A stretch of DNA of 64,000 bases from Lactobacillus taiwanensis DSM 21401 (GTDB lineage: Bacteria; Bacillota; Bacilli; Lactobacillales; Lactobacillaceae): NCBI RefSeq assembly GCF_001436695.1, contig NZ_AYZG01000007.1:1-64000 (forward strand), read 5' to 3'. This document shows, one piece after another, positions 18,662 through 27,528 of the stretch (position 1 is its first letter; the number at the start of each line of letters is the position of its first letter). A program made the translations under genes and the position numbers. The notes beneath the pieces are model-generated. The model had not been told where the DNA came from, ran no database searches, and saw only the letters and a program-made list of their open reading frames with translations.

Positions 18662-18718
18662 CGTTAATCAAAATTAACGAATCAAGGTGGGAGAGTGTGA
18701 GAAGACTCGTTTGACCAC
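18662..18718 (+). promoter_or_regulatory. Two hairpins in the rplK-rplA spacer, possible L1 site
   Basis: A perfect stem CGTTAAT-CAAA-ATTAACG (18662-18679) is followed by GTGG (18687-18690) pairing with CCAC (18714-18717), with an inner GAGT/ACTC stem. The GTGGGAG start matches the rplK leader. No U tract follows, so these are not terminators; an L1 autoregulatory role is inferred. Confidence 0.4.
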
Positions 18719-18738
18719 ATTTTCAGGAGGATTTTTAC

Positions 18739-19431
18739 ATGGCAAAGCATGGAAAGAGATATTTAGAAGCAGCTAAAAAAGTTGATTCAACTAAATTTTA
18801 TTCAGTAGATGAAGCTATGAAGTTAGCAAAAGAAACTTCATACGCAAACTTTGATGCAACTATTGAAGTTGCATATAACTTAAACGTTGACCCTAAGCAA
18901 GCAGATCAACAAATTAGAGGTGCATTGGTACTTCCAAACGGTACTGGTAAATCTAAGAAAGTTGTTGTTTTTGCTGAAGGTCCACAAGCTGACCAAGCTA
19001 AAGAAGCAGGTGCTGACGAAGTTGGTTCTGATGATTTAGTAGAAAAAGTTCAAAACGGTTACTTAGACTTTGACGTAGTTATTGCTACTCCAATGATGAT
19101 GGCTAAGGTTGGTCGTTTAGGTCGTATCTTAGGACCTAAGGGCTTAATGCCAAACCCTAAGACTGGTACTGTTACTATGGACGTTGCTAAGGCTGTTGAA
19201 AACCAAAAAGCAGGTCAAGTTGAATACCGTGTTGATAAGCAAGGTTTGATCCACGCACCAATCGGTAAGGCTTCATTTGACGCTGAAAAATTAGCACAAA
19301 ACTTTGATGCTTTACGTGACGTTATTCTTCGTGCACGTCCTGCATCAGCTAAGGGTCAATACGTTAAGAGTGTTGCCGTTTCTGCAACCTTTGGCCCTGG
19401 TATCCACTTGGATCCATTAAACTTAGACTAA
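18739..19431 (+). CDS. rplA: Ribosomal protein uL1
   Basis: L1 stalk protein of 230 residues, normal length. The conserved signature region includes [20 protein letters not shown], and [12 protein letters not shown] marks the C-terminus. It binds 23S rRNA and in other bacteria represses its own mRNA. AGGAGG precedes the ATG. A strong terminator follows, separating it from the amino-acid ABC transporter. Confidence 0.97.
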   Translation: MAKHGKRYLEAAKKVDSTKFYSVDEAMKLAKETSYANFDATIEVAYNLNVDPKQADQQIRGALVLPNGTGKSKKVVVFAEGPQADQAKEAGADEVGSDDLVEKVQNGYLDFDVVIATPMMMAKVGRLGRILGPKGLMPNPKTGTVTMDVAKAVENQKAGQVEYRVDKQGLIHAPIGKASFDAEKLAQNFDALRDVILRARPASAKGQYVKSVAVSATFGPGIHLDPLNLD

Positions 19432-19452
19432 TTAATAGTTGTTTAATTAAGC

Positions 19453-19484
19453 AAAAAGACTTCACAATTGTGAAGTCTTTTTTT
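19453..19484 (+). terminator. Terminator after rplA
   Basis: Perfect palindrome AAAGACTTCACAATTGTGAAGTCTTT flanked by A and T runs. Confidence 0.9.
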
Positions 19485-19561
19485 GTACTAAGGTTGAAAG
19501 TGTAATGAGATTTTAGTTAAAATTAAACAATATGCTATTTTTAGAACAGGAGGTGAAGGAA

Positions 19562-20206
19562 ATGCTAAATTATATTTTTAGTATTTTACCTTCATTATTT
19601 TCCGGTGCTTGGTTAACTATTGAGATCTTTTTTTGGACGACAGTAGTTTCTATTCCGCTAGGTTTATTAGTTGCCTTTGGTTTACATTCAAAATTGAAGT
19701 TAGTTAAAGCTATTTTGAAATTTTATGTATGGATTATTCGTGGTACACCGCTTTTACTACAATTAATTTTTATTTTTTATGGCTTACCAACTGTGGGAAT
19801 TGTCTTTCCAAGATATGAAGCTGCTTTAGTTGCTTTTATTATCAATTATGCAGCTTACTTTGCAGAAATCTTTCGTGGTGGGCTTCAAGCAGTACCAGTC
19901 GGACAATTTGAGGCAGCACAAGTCCTAGGGTTAAGTAGATGGCAAACAATTAATAGAATTGTACGTCCACAAGTTGTTAAGATTGTTTTGCCTTCAATTG
20001 GTAATGAGCTGATAAACTTAGTTAAGGACTCCAGTTTGGTCTATGTAATTGGTTTAGGAGACCTTTTACGTGCTGGAAATGTTGCGACTGCAAGAGATGT
20101 ATCTCTAGTTCCACTCGTATTAGTAGGGTGTGTATATTTGGCAATGACAGCAGTTTTAACAGCTTTATTGAGAGTAGTAGAGAAGAGAAGCAATGTTTGG
20201 AAATAA
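19562..20206 (+). CDS. Polar amino acid ABC transporter permease
   Basis: Inner-membrane permease of 214 residues of the HisM/GlnP family with about five membrane helices. The EAA-type loop that contacts the ATPase is visible as EAAQVLGLSRWQTINRIVRPQ, here split as EAAQVLGLSRWQ then INRIVRPQ. I chose the ATG at 19562 because AGGAGGTGAAGGA lies just before it; an ATG at 19532 lacks a site. It overlaps the ATPase gene by 14 bases. Only one permease is present, so it probably works as a homodimer. Confidence 0.9.
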   Translation: MLNYIFSILPSLFSGAWLTIEIFFWTTVVSIPLGLLVAFGLHSKLKLVKAILKFYVWIIRGTPLLLQLIFIFYGLPTVGIVFPRYEAALVAFIINYAAYFAEIFRGGLQAVPVGQFEAAQVLGLSRWQTINRIVRPQVVKIVLPSIGNELINLVKDSSLVYVIGLGDLLRAGNVATARDVSLVPLVLVGCVYLAMTAVLTALLRVVEKRSNVWK

Positions 20207-20840
20207 AGTTTTAGAGCTCAAGAATATAAGTAAGAGCTTTGGCACGAGAAAAATTATTGATAAATTAAGTTTGTCATTAGATCAAGGAGATATCTTAAGT
20301 ATTATTGGCCCCTCAGGTGCAGGGAAAACGACCCTACTTCGTTTAATTGCTGGTCTTGAGAGTGCCGATAGTGGGAAATTCATCCATAATGGAAAAGAAT
20401 TTGATCCTACAGACCGTAATAATCACTTGGTAGGGATGGTTTTTCAAGACTACAATCTTTTTCCAAACCTTTCGGTAATGGATAATATTACGCTTGCTCC
20501 AATTATGGTAAATAAGATGAGTAAAGCAGAAGCTGAAAAAGCAGCTACACCTGTTTTAGATCAACTAGACTTAAACAAGTTTAAAACTTTATATCCATAT
20601 CAATTATCAGGAGGACAAAAGCAACGTGTAGCCATTGCTAGAGCACTGCAAATGAAACCTGAAATCTTATGTTATGATGAGCCTACATCTGCTTTAGACC
20701 CTGAGTTAGTAGGAAAAGTAAAAGATATTTTCTTAAAGCTTAAACAAACTGGAATGACGCAGGTAATTATTACTCATGATCACCAGTTTGGAAAAGCTGT
20801 TGCTGATAAAATCTTAAAAGTTGAGCCAATAGAAAAATGA
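20193..20840 (+). CDS. Polar amino acid ABC transporter ATP-binding protein
   Basis: ATPase of 215 residues of the GlnQ type. Walker A is GPSGAGKTT, the Q-loop QDYNLFPN, the signature LSGGQKQR, Walker B ILCYDEPTSALD and the H-loop ITHD. It is a little shorter than the usual 240 residues but all motifs are present. It overlaps both the permease gene upstream and the binding-protein gene downstream (ATGA), forming one translationally coupled transporter. Confidence 0.93.
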   Translation: MFGNKVLELKNISKSFGTRKIIDKLSLSLDQGDILSIIGPSGAGKTTLLRLIAGLESADSGKFIHNGKEFDPTDRNNHLVGMVFQDYNLFPNLSVMDNITLAPIMVNKMSKAEAEKAATPVLDQLDLNKFKTLYPYQLSGGQKQRVAIARALQMKPEILCYDEPTSALDPELVGKVKDIFLKLKQTGMTQVIITHDHQFGKAVADKILKVEPIEK

Positions 20841-21628
20841 TGAAAAAAATAATACGATTTTTGTGCCTATTGATCATTGTGCTAGCTTCTGTTGGCGTGG
20901 CTGGATGTCAAAGACAGGAAAATTCATGGCAGACGATTAAGTCGCGCGGTACTTTAGTAATTGGTGTTGACGACAGCTTCGTACCAATGGATTTTCGCCA
21001 AAAAAATGGTAAGCTTGTTGGCTTTGATGTTGACTTAGCTAAAGCGGTTTGCAAGGAAATTGGGTTAAAACCTGATTTTCAAACAATAGATTGGTCAATG
21101 AAAGAGACTGAGCTTCGTAATGGAACCATAGATGTTATCTGGAATGGATACACTAAGACGAAGGCTAGGGCAAAGAAAGTAGCATTTTCAAAACCTTACC
21201 TTGAAAATGATCAGATCCTGGTTACACGGAAAAATAAGGGAATAGATAATTATCGACAAATGAAGGGAAAAATTCTTGGAGTTCAGACAGGATCTTCAGG
21301 AGCCGATGATTTGGATAATTATCCTAAAGTCTTAAAAAAACGCGTTAAAAGTACAGTTTTGTATGATACTTATAACAATGCCTTCATTGATTTAAAAGCT
21401 GGTAGAATTGATGGTTTATTAATCGATGGGGTATATGCAAATTATTATTTAGCTCATAGCAAGTATCAAAAAGAATTTAAAAAAGAAAAATTACCATATC
21501 CAAGTGAAAAATTTTCAGTAGGAATCAATAAAAAAGATAAAACTCTTAAAAACAAAATCAATCAAGCTCTTAACCACCTAGAGAAGACAGGAGAGCTAAA
21601 AAAGATTCGCGAAAAATGGTTTAATTAA
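20837..21628 (+). CDS. Amino acid ABC transporter substrate-binding lipoprotein
   Basis: Extracellular binding protein of 263 residues, family 3. A lipoprotein signal peptide with lipobox VAGC places the acylated Cys near residue 28. The family-3 start appears as GTLVIGVDDSFVPMDF with GFDVDLAKAV. The substrate cannot be read from sequence; glutamine, cystine or a basic amino acid are all possible. It is the last gene of the three-gene uptake operon inserted between rplA and rplJ. Confidence 0.92.
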   Translation: MMKKIIRFLCLLIIVLASVGVAGCQRQENSWQTIKSRGTLVIGVDDSFVPMDFRQKNGKLVGFDVDLAKAVCKEIGLKPDFQTIDWSMKETELRNGTIDVIWNGYTKTKARAKKVAFSKPYLENDQILVTRKNKGIDNYRQMKGKILGVQTGSSGADDLDNYPKVLKKRVKSTVLYDTYNNAFIDLKAGRIDGLLIDGVYANYYLAHSKYQKEFKKEKLPYPSEKFSVGINKKDKTLKNKINQALNHLEKTGELKKIREKWFN

Positions 21629-21637
21629 AAAAAGCTA

Positions 21638-21783
21638 TTGACGACTTACCTAATTTACGGTAATATATTGTACAGTAAATTCTACCTAAGACTCGGGTGG
21701 CTAACGTGCCTTAATATCCCGCCGAGGCCAGAAAAACAAAGAGTTTTACAACTCCATGTCTTTTTGGCATGGGGTTTTTATTT
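21638..21783 (+). ncRNA. rplJ promoter and L10 leader RNA with terminator
   Basis: A near-consensus promoter TTGACG-17-TAATAT (21638-21666) precedes a leader of about 110 nt containing CGGGTGGCTAACGTGCC and CCCGCCGAGGCC, as in L10 leader RNAs bound by the L10-L12 complex. It ends in a terminator hairpin CTCCATG-loop-CATGGGG plus U tract (21752-21783) before rplJ. Confidence 0.8.
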
Positions 21784-21827
21784 CGGCTGATAGAATTTAT
21801 CTTAAAGTAAATTTGGAGGTGAATTCG

Positions 21828-22328
21828 TTGAGTAAAGCAATCATTGCTAAAAAAGAAAAGCTTGTTGATGACTTTGCAGCAGAACTTAAGGAAGCGAAAG
21901 CTATCTTAGTAATTGACTACTTAGGTTTAACTGTTGAAGAAGTAACTAACTTACGTAAGGATTTACGTGATTCTAACGTTAAGATGAAAGTTATCAAGAA
22001 CACTTACTTAAAGCGTGCTGCTGAAAAGGCTGGTATCGAAGGTTTAGACGATACTTTTGTTGGTCCTACTGCTGTTGTTTACACTGCTGATGCAGAAGAC
22101 ATTACTGAACCAGCTCGTATTGTTTCTAAATACGAAGATGATATCGATGCATTATCAATTAAAGGTGGTATGCTCGAAGGTAAGGTTGCCAGCCAAGAAG
22201 AAATCAAGAAACTTGCAGCTATTCCAGGTCGCGAAGGTTTACTTTCAATGCTTGTATCTGTATTACAAGCTCCAGTTCGCAACTTTGCATACGCTGTTAA
22301 GGCTGTCGCTGATTCAAAAGACGAATAA
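21828..22328 (+). CDS. rplJ: Ribosomal protein uL10
   Basis: L10 of 166 residues, the base of the L7/L12 stalk. It begins LSKAIIAKKEKLVDDF and contains the conserved VIDYLGLTVEEVTNLRKDL and KVIKNTYLKRAAE. The start is TTG at 21828, seven bases after GGAGGT; earlier in-frame starts lie inside the leader terminator and are rejected. rplL follows 42 bases later with its own strong ribosome site. Confidence 0.96.
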   Translation: MSKAIIAKKEKLVDDFAAELKEAKAILVIDYLGLTVEEVTNLRKDLRDSNVKMKVIKNTYLKRAAEKAGIEGLDDTFVGPTAVVYTADAEDITEPARIVSKYEDDIDALSIKGGMLEGKVASQEEIKKLAAIPGREGLLSMLVSVLQAPVRNFAYAVKAVADSKDE

Positions 22329-22370
22329 TATAGTAAATTTACACATATCTAATTTCGGAGGAAACTTATA

Positions 22371-22733
22371 ATGGCTTTAGATACTGAAAAGATTATTGAA
22401 GATTTAAAAGGTGCTTCAATCCTTGAATTAAACGACTTAGTAAAGGCTATTGAAGACGAATTTGGTGTTTCAGCTGCTGCTCCAGTTGCTGCTGCAGGTG
22501 CTGCAGGCGCAGGTGCAGAAAAGACTGAATTTGACGTTGAATTGACTGATGTTGGTCAAGAAAAAGTTAAGGTTATCAAGGTTGTTCGTGACATCACTGG
22601 TCTTGGCCTTAAGGATTCTAAGGACCTTGTTGATGGTGCTCCTAAGAACGTTAAGGAAGGCGTTTCTGAAGACGAAGCTAACGACATCAAAGCTAAACTT
22701 GAAGAAGTTGGCGCAACTGTTACTGTTAAGTAA
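22371..22733 (+). CDS. rplL: Ribosomal protein bL12
   Basis: L7/L12 of 120 residues. The N-terminal dimerisation domain is followed by an Ala/Gly-rich hinge at about residues 38-50 and the C-terminal domain with [20 protein letters not shown]. It recruits translation GTPases. CGGAGGA precedes the ATG; the gene is co-transcribed with rplJ and ends at a strong terminator. Confidence 0.97.
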   Translation: MALDTEKIIEDLKGASILELNDLVKAIEDEFGVSAAAPVAAAGAAGAGAEKTEFDVELTDVGQEKVKVIKVVRDITGLGLKDSKDLVDGAPKNVKEGVSEDEANDIKAKLEEVGATVTVK

Positions 22734-22758
22734 TAAAGTCTTAACTGAATACACTGTT

Positions 22759-22796
22759 AAAAATGAGGATTCTATTTTACGGAGTCCTCATTTTTG
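22759..22796 (+). terminator. Terminator after rplL
   Basis: Arms AAAAATGAGGA and TCCTCATTTTT with a 15-base loop, U-rich 3' end. Confidence 0.85.
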
Positions 22797-22810
22797 TTTA
22801 CAATAAAATT

Positions 22811-23647
22811 ATGATTAAGAAGAATTTTTATAAATGGTTTAAAGCTACCTTGGCCATTATTTCAATTATTTTAATTGTATTAGATTTTGCGGCAATAATT
22901 GATATTAATGGTGCTAATAGTAAATGGTTTTGGCTTAATAATATTATTTTAATTATTTTAGCGATTGATTATTTTTATCGCTTATATTTAGCAAAAGATA
23001 AGCAAGTATTTTTTAAAAATAATATTTTTGAATTATTGGCAATTATTCCGGTAGGAATTGCTTTTAATTGGATGAAATTTGCTCAATTAGGTGACATCGG
23101 TCTTTACTTTCGCTTGTTACGTTTAATTCGGCTGGCAGGTCTTGTGGGAATGCTAAAGGATATCTTGCATACTCACGGAATTTTATATGTAATATATTTT
23201 AGTATTGCCTTTTTGATGCTAGGTTCAGTTGCTATTTCGATTACAGAGCATGTTTCACTTGATCAAGCTTTTTGGTGGGCTATTACTACTGCTAGTACAG
23301 TTGGCTATGGTGATATTTCCCGTCATACAATTTCTCCGCAGTCCTTACTTGGAAAATTAGTAATTCTAGCGATGATTCTAATTGGAGTAGGGGTAATGGG
23401 AATTGTTACTAGTTCTCTTACTACATATTTAATGAGAAGAAATGAGGGCAACATTAGCATTAAAGATAAAGATGCGGAATTGACTTTGATTTTAGATAAA
23501 TTAGACCGCCTAGAGGAACAAAATAAACTTTTAGCTGAACAAAATCAAAATTTACAAAAGCAAATCCAGGAATTAAAGCCTACCCATACTCCTAGCGAGT
23601 GGAATAAGTTTAGGGACTGGATTGAAAAGAAAAAAGATAAAAATTAA
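22811..23647 (+). CDS. Voltage-gated-type potassium channel
   Basis: Membrane protein of 278 residues with the six-helix Kv-like plan. An S4-like segment RLLRLIRLAG is at 101-110, the pore helix at 150-162 and the K+ selectivity filter TVGYGD at 163-168, followed by S6 and a cytoplasmic coiled coil (about 225-260, LEEQNKLLAEQNQNLQKQ) that probably aids tetramerisation. The ATG at 22811 lacks a ribosome site and lies six bases after TACAAT (22799-22804), so the mRNA may be leaderless. Confidence 0.92.
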   Translation: MIKKNFYKWFKATLAIISIILIVLDFAAIIDINGANSKWFWLNNIILIILAIDYFYRLYLAKDKQVFFKNNIFELLAIIPVGIAFNWMKFAQLGDIGLYFRLLRLIRLAGLVGMLKDILHTHGILYVIYFSIAFLMLGSVAISITEHVSLDQAFWWAITTASTVGYGDISRHTISPQSLLGKLVILAMILIGVGVMGIVTSSLTTYLMRRNEGNISIKDKDAELTLILDKLDRLEEQNKLLAEQNQNLQKQIQELKPTHTPSEWNKFRDWIEKKKDKN

Positions 23648-23695
23648 AGCGTAAATTCGATAGACCCTATTACTGTTGAATTTACGCTTTTTTTA
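23646..23695. terminator. Bidirectional terminator after the K+ channel
   Basis: Arms AAAGCGTAAATTC and GAATTTACGCTTT are perfectly complementary around a 19-base loop. It lies between convergent genes and overlaps the stop of the minus-strand small gene. Confidence 0.85.
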
Positions 23696-23917
23696 GATAG
23701 ATAAATAAAAATGTAAGATGATCATAAATAGAATGTAGCAAACTGCGATAATAATGATTACCCAGCCAGTTGTTAACCAGAATCTTGCCCAAGTTTGGCT
23801 ATTTGTTGAAAGAACGCGTCCAAATACAGGTTGTTTGCCTTTTATTCTAAATCCTGTCCATAAACAGATAATTCCGATAATAATTGCTAAAATAAATATA
23901 GGAATAGAAATCGTCAT
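23693..23917 (-). CDS. Small two-helix membrane protein
   Basis: Product of 74 residues with two hydrophobic helices (about 5-24 and 48-72) linked by a basic loop containing GFRIKGKQPVFGR. I do not recognise a named family. The minus-strand site GGAAGAGATGG before the ATG is good. It is monocistronic and convergent with the K+ channel gene. Confidence 0.6.
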   Translation of the reverse strand: MTISIPIFILAIIIGIICLWTGFRIKGKQPVFGRVLSTNSQTWARFWLTTGWVIIIIAVCYILFMIILHFYLSI

Positions 23918-24026
23918 TCCATCTCTTCCTTTCTGTTCTGTAACATTCTAATTATAAAACTTTGTAGAAAAAAGCAAAGCAGAATTGATAAACTATAAAT
24001 GATAAATAAAAGAAGCGAGAATAATT

Positions 24027-24638
24027 ATGGCAAAAAAGAATCAAATGTATTTTGCGGCTAATCCAGATGCTAAGCATGATGAGCATTTAGTTGATTATCA
24101 TATTGACAATATTGACTTAAAATTTACAACTGATGCAGGTGTATTTTCAAAATTGAGAATTGACTATGGATCAGGTGTGCTAATCAAGACCATGAAAGAT
24201 ATCGATTTTCCAAAAAATGGAATTCTTGACGTTGGAACTGGGTATGGCCCGATGGGATTATTTGCTGCAAAATTTTGGCCTGATCAAGAAGTCGATATGG
24301 TAGATGTAAACGAGCGTGCCTTAGACTTAGCTAAAAGAAATGCACAATTTAATCAGGTAGATAATGTGAATATTTATCAATCAGATATTTATGAACAAGT
24401 GGATAAAAAATATGGGCTAATTATTACTAACCCCCCAATTCGTGCCGGAAAGAAAGTAGTGGACCAGATTTTAACTGAAGCCAAGGATCATTTAGTTGAA
24501 AATGGTGTTTTATTAGTAGTAATTCAGAAAAAACAAGGTGCACCAAGTGCAAAGAAATTAATGACAAAAGTATACGGAAACTGTGAAATTTTAGCTCGTG
24601 ATAAGGGATACTATATTTTAATGAGTAAAAATAATTAA
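24027..24638 (+). CDS. Class I SAM-dependent methyltransferase, RsmC-like
   Basis: Product of 203 residues related to the small-subunit rRNA guanine-N2 methyltransferases (RsmC/YbxB type). It has the SAM-binding ILDVGTGYGPMG and the catalytic ITNPPIRAG (NPPI motif), preceded by FSKLRIDYGS typical of this group. In Bacillus ybxB lies near rplL, and here too it is 1.3 kb downstream of rplL, supporting orthology. The rRNA target is inferred. Confidence 0.88.
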   Translation: MAKKNQMYFAANPDAKHDEHLVDYHIDNIDLKFTTDAGVFSKLRIDYGSGVLIKTMKDIDFPKNGILDVGTGYGPMGLFAAKFWPDQEVDMVDVNERALDLAKRNAQFNQVDNVNIYQSDIYEQVDKKYGLIITNPPIRAGKKVVDQILTEAKDHLVENGVLLVVIQKKQGAPSAKKLMTKVYGNCEILARDKGYYILMSKNN

Positions 24639-24715
24639 ATATATAACTAAAATGATTTATAATGAAAGCGAATACAAAATAAGAAACGAAATACTTTGAA
24701 AGAAGTGAATTCATT

Positions 24716-24898
24716 ATGAAACTGTTTATTAATATTATTTTAGTTTTGATTGTTTTGGTTGGTCTTGGTGGAATGATTTATTTATCGGTCAATGGTAATC
24801 GTTTTTTGGGAGCAGCTGGTTTGGCTACGCTTTACTTTGTTGGATCAATTGGCTATTTTGTTGATTGTTATACGATTAAAAAACATGGCCGAATTTAA
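24716..24898 (+). CDS. Small membrane protein
   Basis: Product of 60 residues with two hydrophobic helices (3-24 and 31-50) and a basic C-terminus. I do not recognise it. The ribosome site GAAAGAAGTGAA lies before the ATG, and codon use is like the neighbours. It follows the methyltransferase gene by 78 bases and could be co-transcribed. Confidence 0.55.
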   Translation: MKLFINIILVLIVLVGLGGMIYLSVNGNRFLGAAGLATLYFVGSIGYFVDCYTIKKHGRI

Positions 24899-25178
24899 GT
24901 AGAAAGGGTCAAAGGATCTTTTTTATTTTTACTTGTTATCCTATACATGAATATGTTTTATAATGAATTTATTTAAGTGAGCTGGTTAATTTAGCCAGCT
25001 TTTTTTAGTTATAACTTGATCCTTAAAGATATCGGGAGCGACTTACGTCTTAAAAATTATATAAGGTTATGCCGTAATAAAAAATTAGACTTTTTATTGT
25101 AATTTATGAAATATTGTATTATTTTTAATAAAAACAAAAAATATTAATAAAAAATATTAAGAAAGGAAGGGAATTATC
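24899..25178. promoter_or_regulatory. AT-rich spacer with an isolated terminator and bacteriocin promoter region
   Basis: A -10 element TATAAT at 24959-24964 is followed almost at once by a terminator with GCTGG/CCAGC arms and a T7 tract (24981-25006). Downstream, 25080-25160 is extremely AT-rich and probably contains the bacteriocin promoter, ending in the ribosome site GAAAGGAAGGG. No gene is seen. Confidence 0.45.
24981..25006 (+). terminator. Isolated terminator
   Basis: Stem AGCTGG/CCAGCT-type hairpin followed by seven T residues, 17 bases after a TATAAT element. Confidence 0.7.
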
Positions 25179-25473
25179 ATGAAAAAGAAAGGTAAGTAGA
25201 ATTATAACTGCTCTTGCAACGACTGGAGCAGCGTTAGCATTAACTATCACGCCAGCCTTGGCAGCAACAGTTTATGCTCAAGGAGGAACTTGGAATTATG
25301 GAGTAGGTAATACCTATGTCTGGTCATATTATTCACATAATGGTAGAACTCACAGTGCTTCCGTGAAGGGAAACTACTCGACTTCTAGTGGATGGACACG
25401 ACCAGGAGTAACTGCAAGAGCTTCTGCTACGAAGGCATGGATGGGAAACCAATCATATTACAATGTGAAATAA
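25179..25473 (+). pseudogene. Lactococcin 972-family bacteriocin, frameshifted in the signal peptide
   Basis: After a good ribosome site the ATG at 25179 reads MKKKGK then TAG. Skipping one base after codon 4 opens VSRIITALATTGAALALTI and a complete Sec signal peptide, then a mature part of about 70 residues with GGTWNYGVGNTYVWS, THSASVKGNYS and RASATKAWMG, the pattern of lactococcin 972 (secreted bacteriocins that bind lipid II). The downstream membrane protein and ATPase are those of the lactococcin 972 group. A single extra base, a sequencing error or slippage could explain the break. Confidence 0.8.
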
Positions 25474-25488
25474 TTTATAAAGGGAAAA

Positions 25489-25520
25489 ATAATAACGCAT
25501 TAGATGCGCTATTATTTTTG
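25489..25520 (+). terminator. Attenuator between bacteriocin and transporter genes
   Basis: Hairpin AATAACGCA-TTAGA-TGCGCTATT followed by five T residues, likely giving more bacteriocin than transporter mRNA. Confidence 0.6.
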
Positions 25521-25531
25521 TATATGAGAAA

Positions 25532-27517
25532 ATGTTTAGGATTGTTAAATTAGGAATCTTTGGAATTATAACTGCTCTTAGTTTGATTTTACTTGGTATG
25601 CTTACTCAGCAGTTGGATAAGGGAAATGTTCCTGGAAGTCCTACTGTTATTGAAGTAACCAATCAAAATGGAAAGTATTCTAAAAAAAGAGTATTTGATG
25701 AATTAAAGAAAAGTGCTACTCAAAATAACTATCAAATTAGTTTAGTAAGATTAAATACCGTAACTGGGAATACATCAAAGTCATTTTATAATTTTAATGA
25801 TAAATTAAATCAAAATATTACCTATTTCAAAAATTCAGATATTTCAAAAATAAACGACCAGAAACTTAATTTAGAAGAAGTTAAAGGACGTTACTATACC
25901 AACGCTGATTCTCAATCACTTAAAGAATTGAGTAAAAAATTATCAAGCTTAGGATTGAGTTTTACAATTTATCATATTTCTTTACTCAGCCTTTTAAAAA
26001 ATGAAAATAACATAATTAGCTATTTACCTATATTTATAAGTCTTTTAGCTATTTTACTTATCATTATGTTGATTGAAAAAATTTATTCATTTAAAAAATA
26101 TGCAGTTTTAAGGTTAAATGGATGGTCGTATTTACAGATAATAGTTAACGATCTAAAACGAATGCTTGTATCATTTAGTACTTTAATCGGCATATTTTTA
26201 GGACTGAGTATCGGTTATACGCTTTTAGTGATGAATAAAGATGGGATTATATTTTGGCTCAAATATAGTTTCTTAGTGTTGATATTTATATTTGCATTTT
26301 TCATCGTTTTGGATCTTATTTCCTATACTGTGTTAGCATATATTAATCTTTATCCAGCTTTAAAGGGACAAACTTATACTAGACCTTTCGTTGCTACAGG
26401 ATATATCTTTAAAATATCTTTGATAATTTTAACTACTATCAACGTCTTAAGCTTACACCATACGGTTGAGACTTTTAGAAATGACCAGACTATAATGCAT
26501 GAATGGATTAAGCACAATAGTGGTTATATTCTTCAATTTACTAATGTAGATGATAAAAATGTAACCGAAACAGATAAATTAGGGAGTTTAACTAGAGAAA
26601 CAATGGATTTAATGCCGAATAATATTGTTTCAAGAAATTCACAAGAATTTCATCCTAATTTACAAGATGATACTCCAGAAAGTGGAAATGTACTTTTTGT
26701 TAATAAAAACTACTTTAAATACAATGAAATCAAGAGTACTAATAATAAAAAAATCAGTTTTAAAGATATTAAAAATAAAAATTTTACAATCTTATTTCCT
26801 ATAAATAGAGAAAATCAGAGACAGAGTTTTATCAAAAAATTTAATGAATTTATAAATTTCCAGGAAACTTTATCAGGTACAAAAAAGATGAAGGGAAGTT
26901 TAAAGATAGTTACTTATGCGAACAATCAATCTATTTTTAATTATACAATTGGAAAAAAAATTGTTGATTCAATTTCAAGAGATCCAATTATTGTAGTAAT
27001 AAATGATTTGAATGCCTTATCGGATAATTTCTACTATTCTGCAGCAACTCAAGGGATGATTCAGTTTTTTGATTTAGACAAGTTGCAGCGAACTTTAAAT
27101 AAAACTGGACTTTCTAAGTATATTGGTGGAATTACAGATGCTAAAACAAGATTGGCTAACTTTAGAATTGAGTTAGTCCAGCGTATTACAATTTTATCCT
27201 TAATAGTTATAATTTCTTTAATTCAATTAATTTTAGTTATTGCATTTATCAGTTTATCCTTTATACAAAAAAATCGCTCAAAATTAACAATTAATAAATT
27301 ATTTGGTCAATCAAATATAAATTTGGTCTCTAGATTTGTTTTATTTAATTTAAGTATAGATACAATTTTATTTTTATGTGTGTTCATAGTCCAAAAAGCA
27401 TCCTTTAGTTCTCTTTGGTACTTAATTATCTATTTAATTGCAGAGGGTTTAATTATTTTCTTTCTTTCAAATCGATCTGAAAAGAAACTACTTTTGACGT
27501 TAAATAAAGGAAATTAA
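25532..27517 (+). CDS. Bacteriocin-associated integral membrane protein (lactococcin 972 group)
   Basis: Membrane protein of 661 residues with the layout of the large polytopic component of lactococcin 972-type loci. There is one N-terminal helix (about 5-25), an extracytoplasmic segment, a helix cluster at about 165-290, a second large exposed domain (about 305-550) and a final helix cluster (555-655), resembling MacB/FtsX-type permeases. With the adjacent ATPase it probably forms an exporter or immunity pump. The ATG at 25532 has only a weak site (GAGA). Confidence 0.85.
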   Translation: MFRIVKLGIFGIITALSLILLGMLTQQLDKGNVPGSPTVIEVTNQNGKYSKKRVFDELKKSATQNNYQISLVRLNTVTGNTSKSFYNFNDKLNQNITYFKNSDISKINDQKLNLEEVKGRYYTNADSQSLKELSKKLSSLGLSFTIYHISLLSLLKNENNIISYLPIFISLLAILLIIMLIEKIYSFKKYAVLRLNGWSYLQIIVNDLKRMLVSFSTLIGIFLGLSIGYTLLVMNKDGIIFWLKYSFLVLIFIFAFFIVLDLISYTVLAYINLYPALKGQTYTRPFVATGYIFKISLIILTTINVLSLHHTVETFRNDQTIMHEWIKHNSGYILQFTNVDDKNVTETDKLGSLTRETMDLMPNNIVSRNSQEFHPNLQDDTPESGNVLFVNKNYFKYNEIKSTNNKKISFKDIKNKNFTILFPINRENQRQSFIKKFNEFINFQETLSGTKKMKGSLKIVTYANNQSIFNYTIGKKIVDSISRDPIIVVINDLNALSDNFYYSAATQGMIQFFDLDKLQRTLNKTGLSKYIGGITDAKTRLANFRIELVQRITILSLIVIISLIQLILVIAFISLSFIQKNRSKLTINKLFGQSNINLVSRFVLFNLSIDTILFLCVFIVQKASFSSLWYLIIYLIAEGLIIFFLSNRSEKKLLLTLNKGN

Positions 27518-27528
27518 GGAGGATCAGT

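Noticed and set aside
22470-22754. Antisense frames over rplL and a long plus-frame shadow at 22549-22806
   Set aside because: They overlap rplL in other frames and owe their openness to its strong codon bias.
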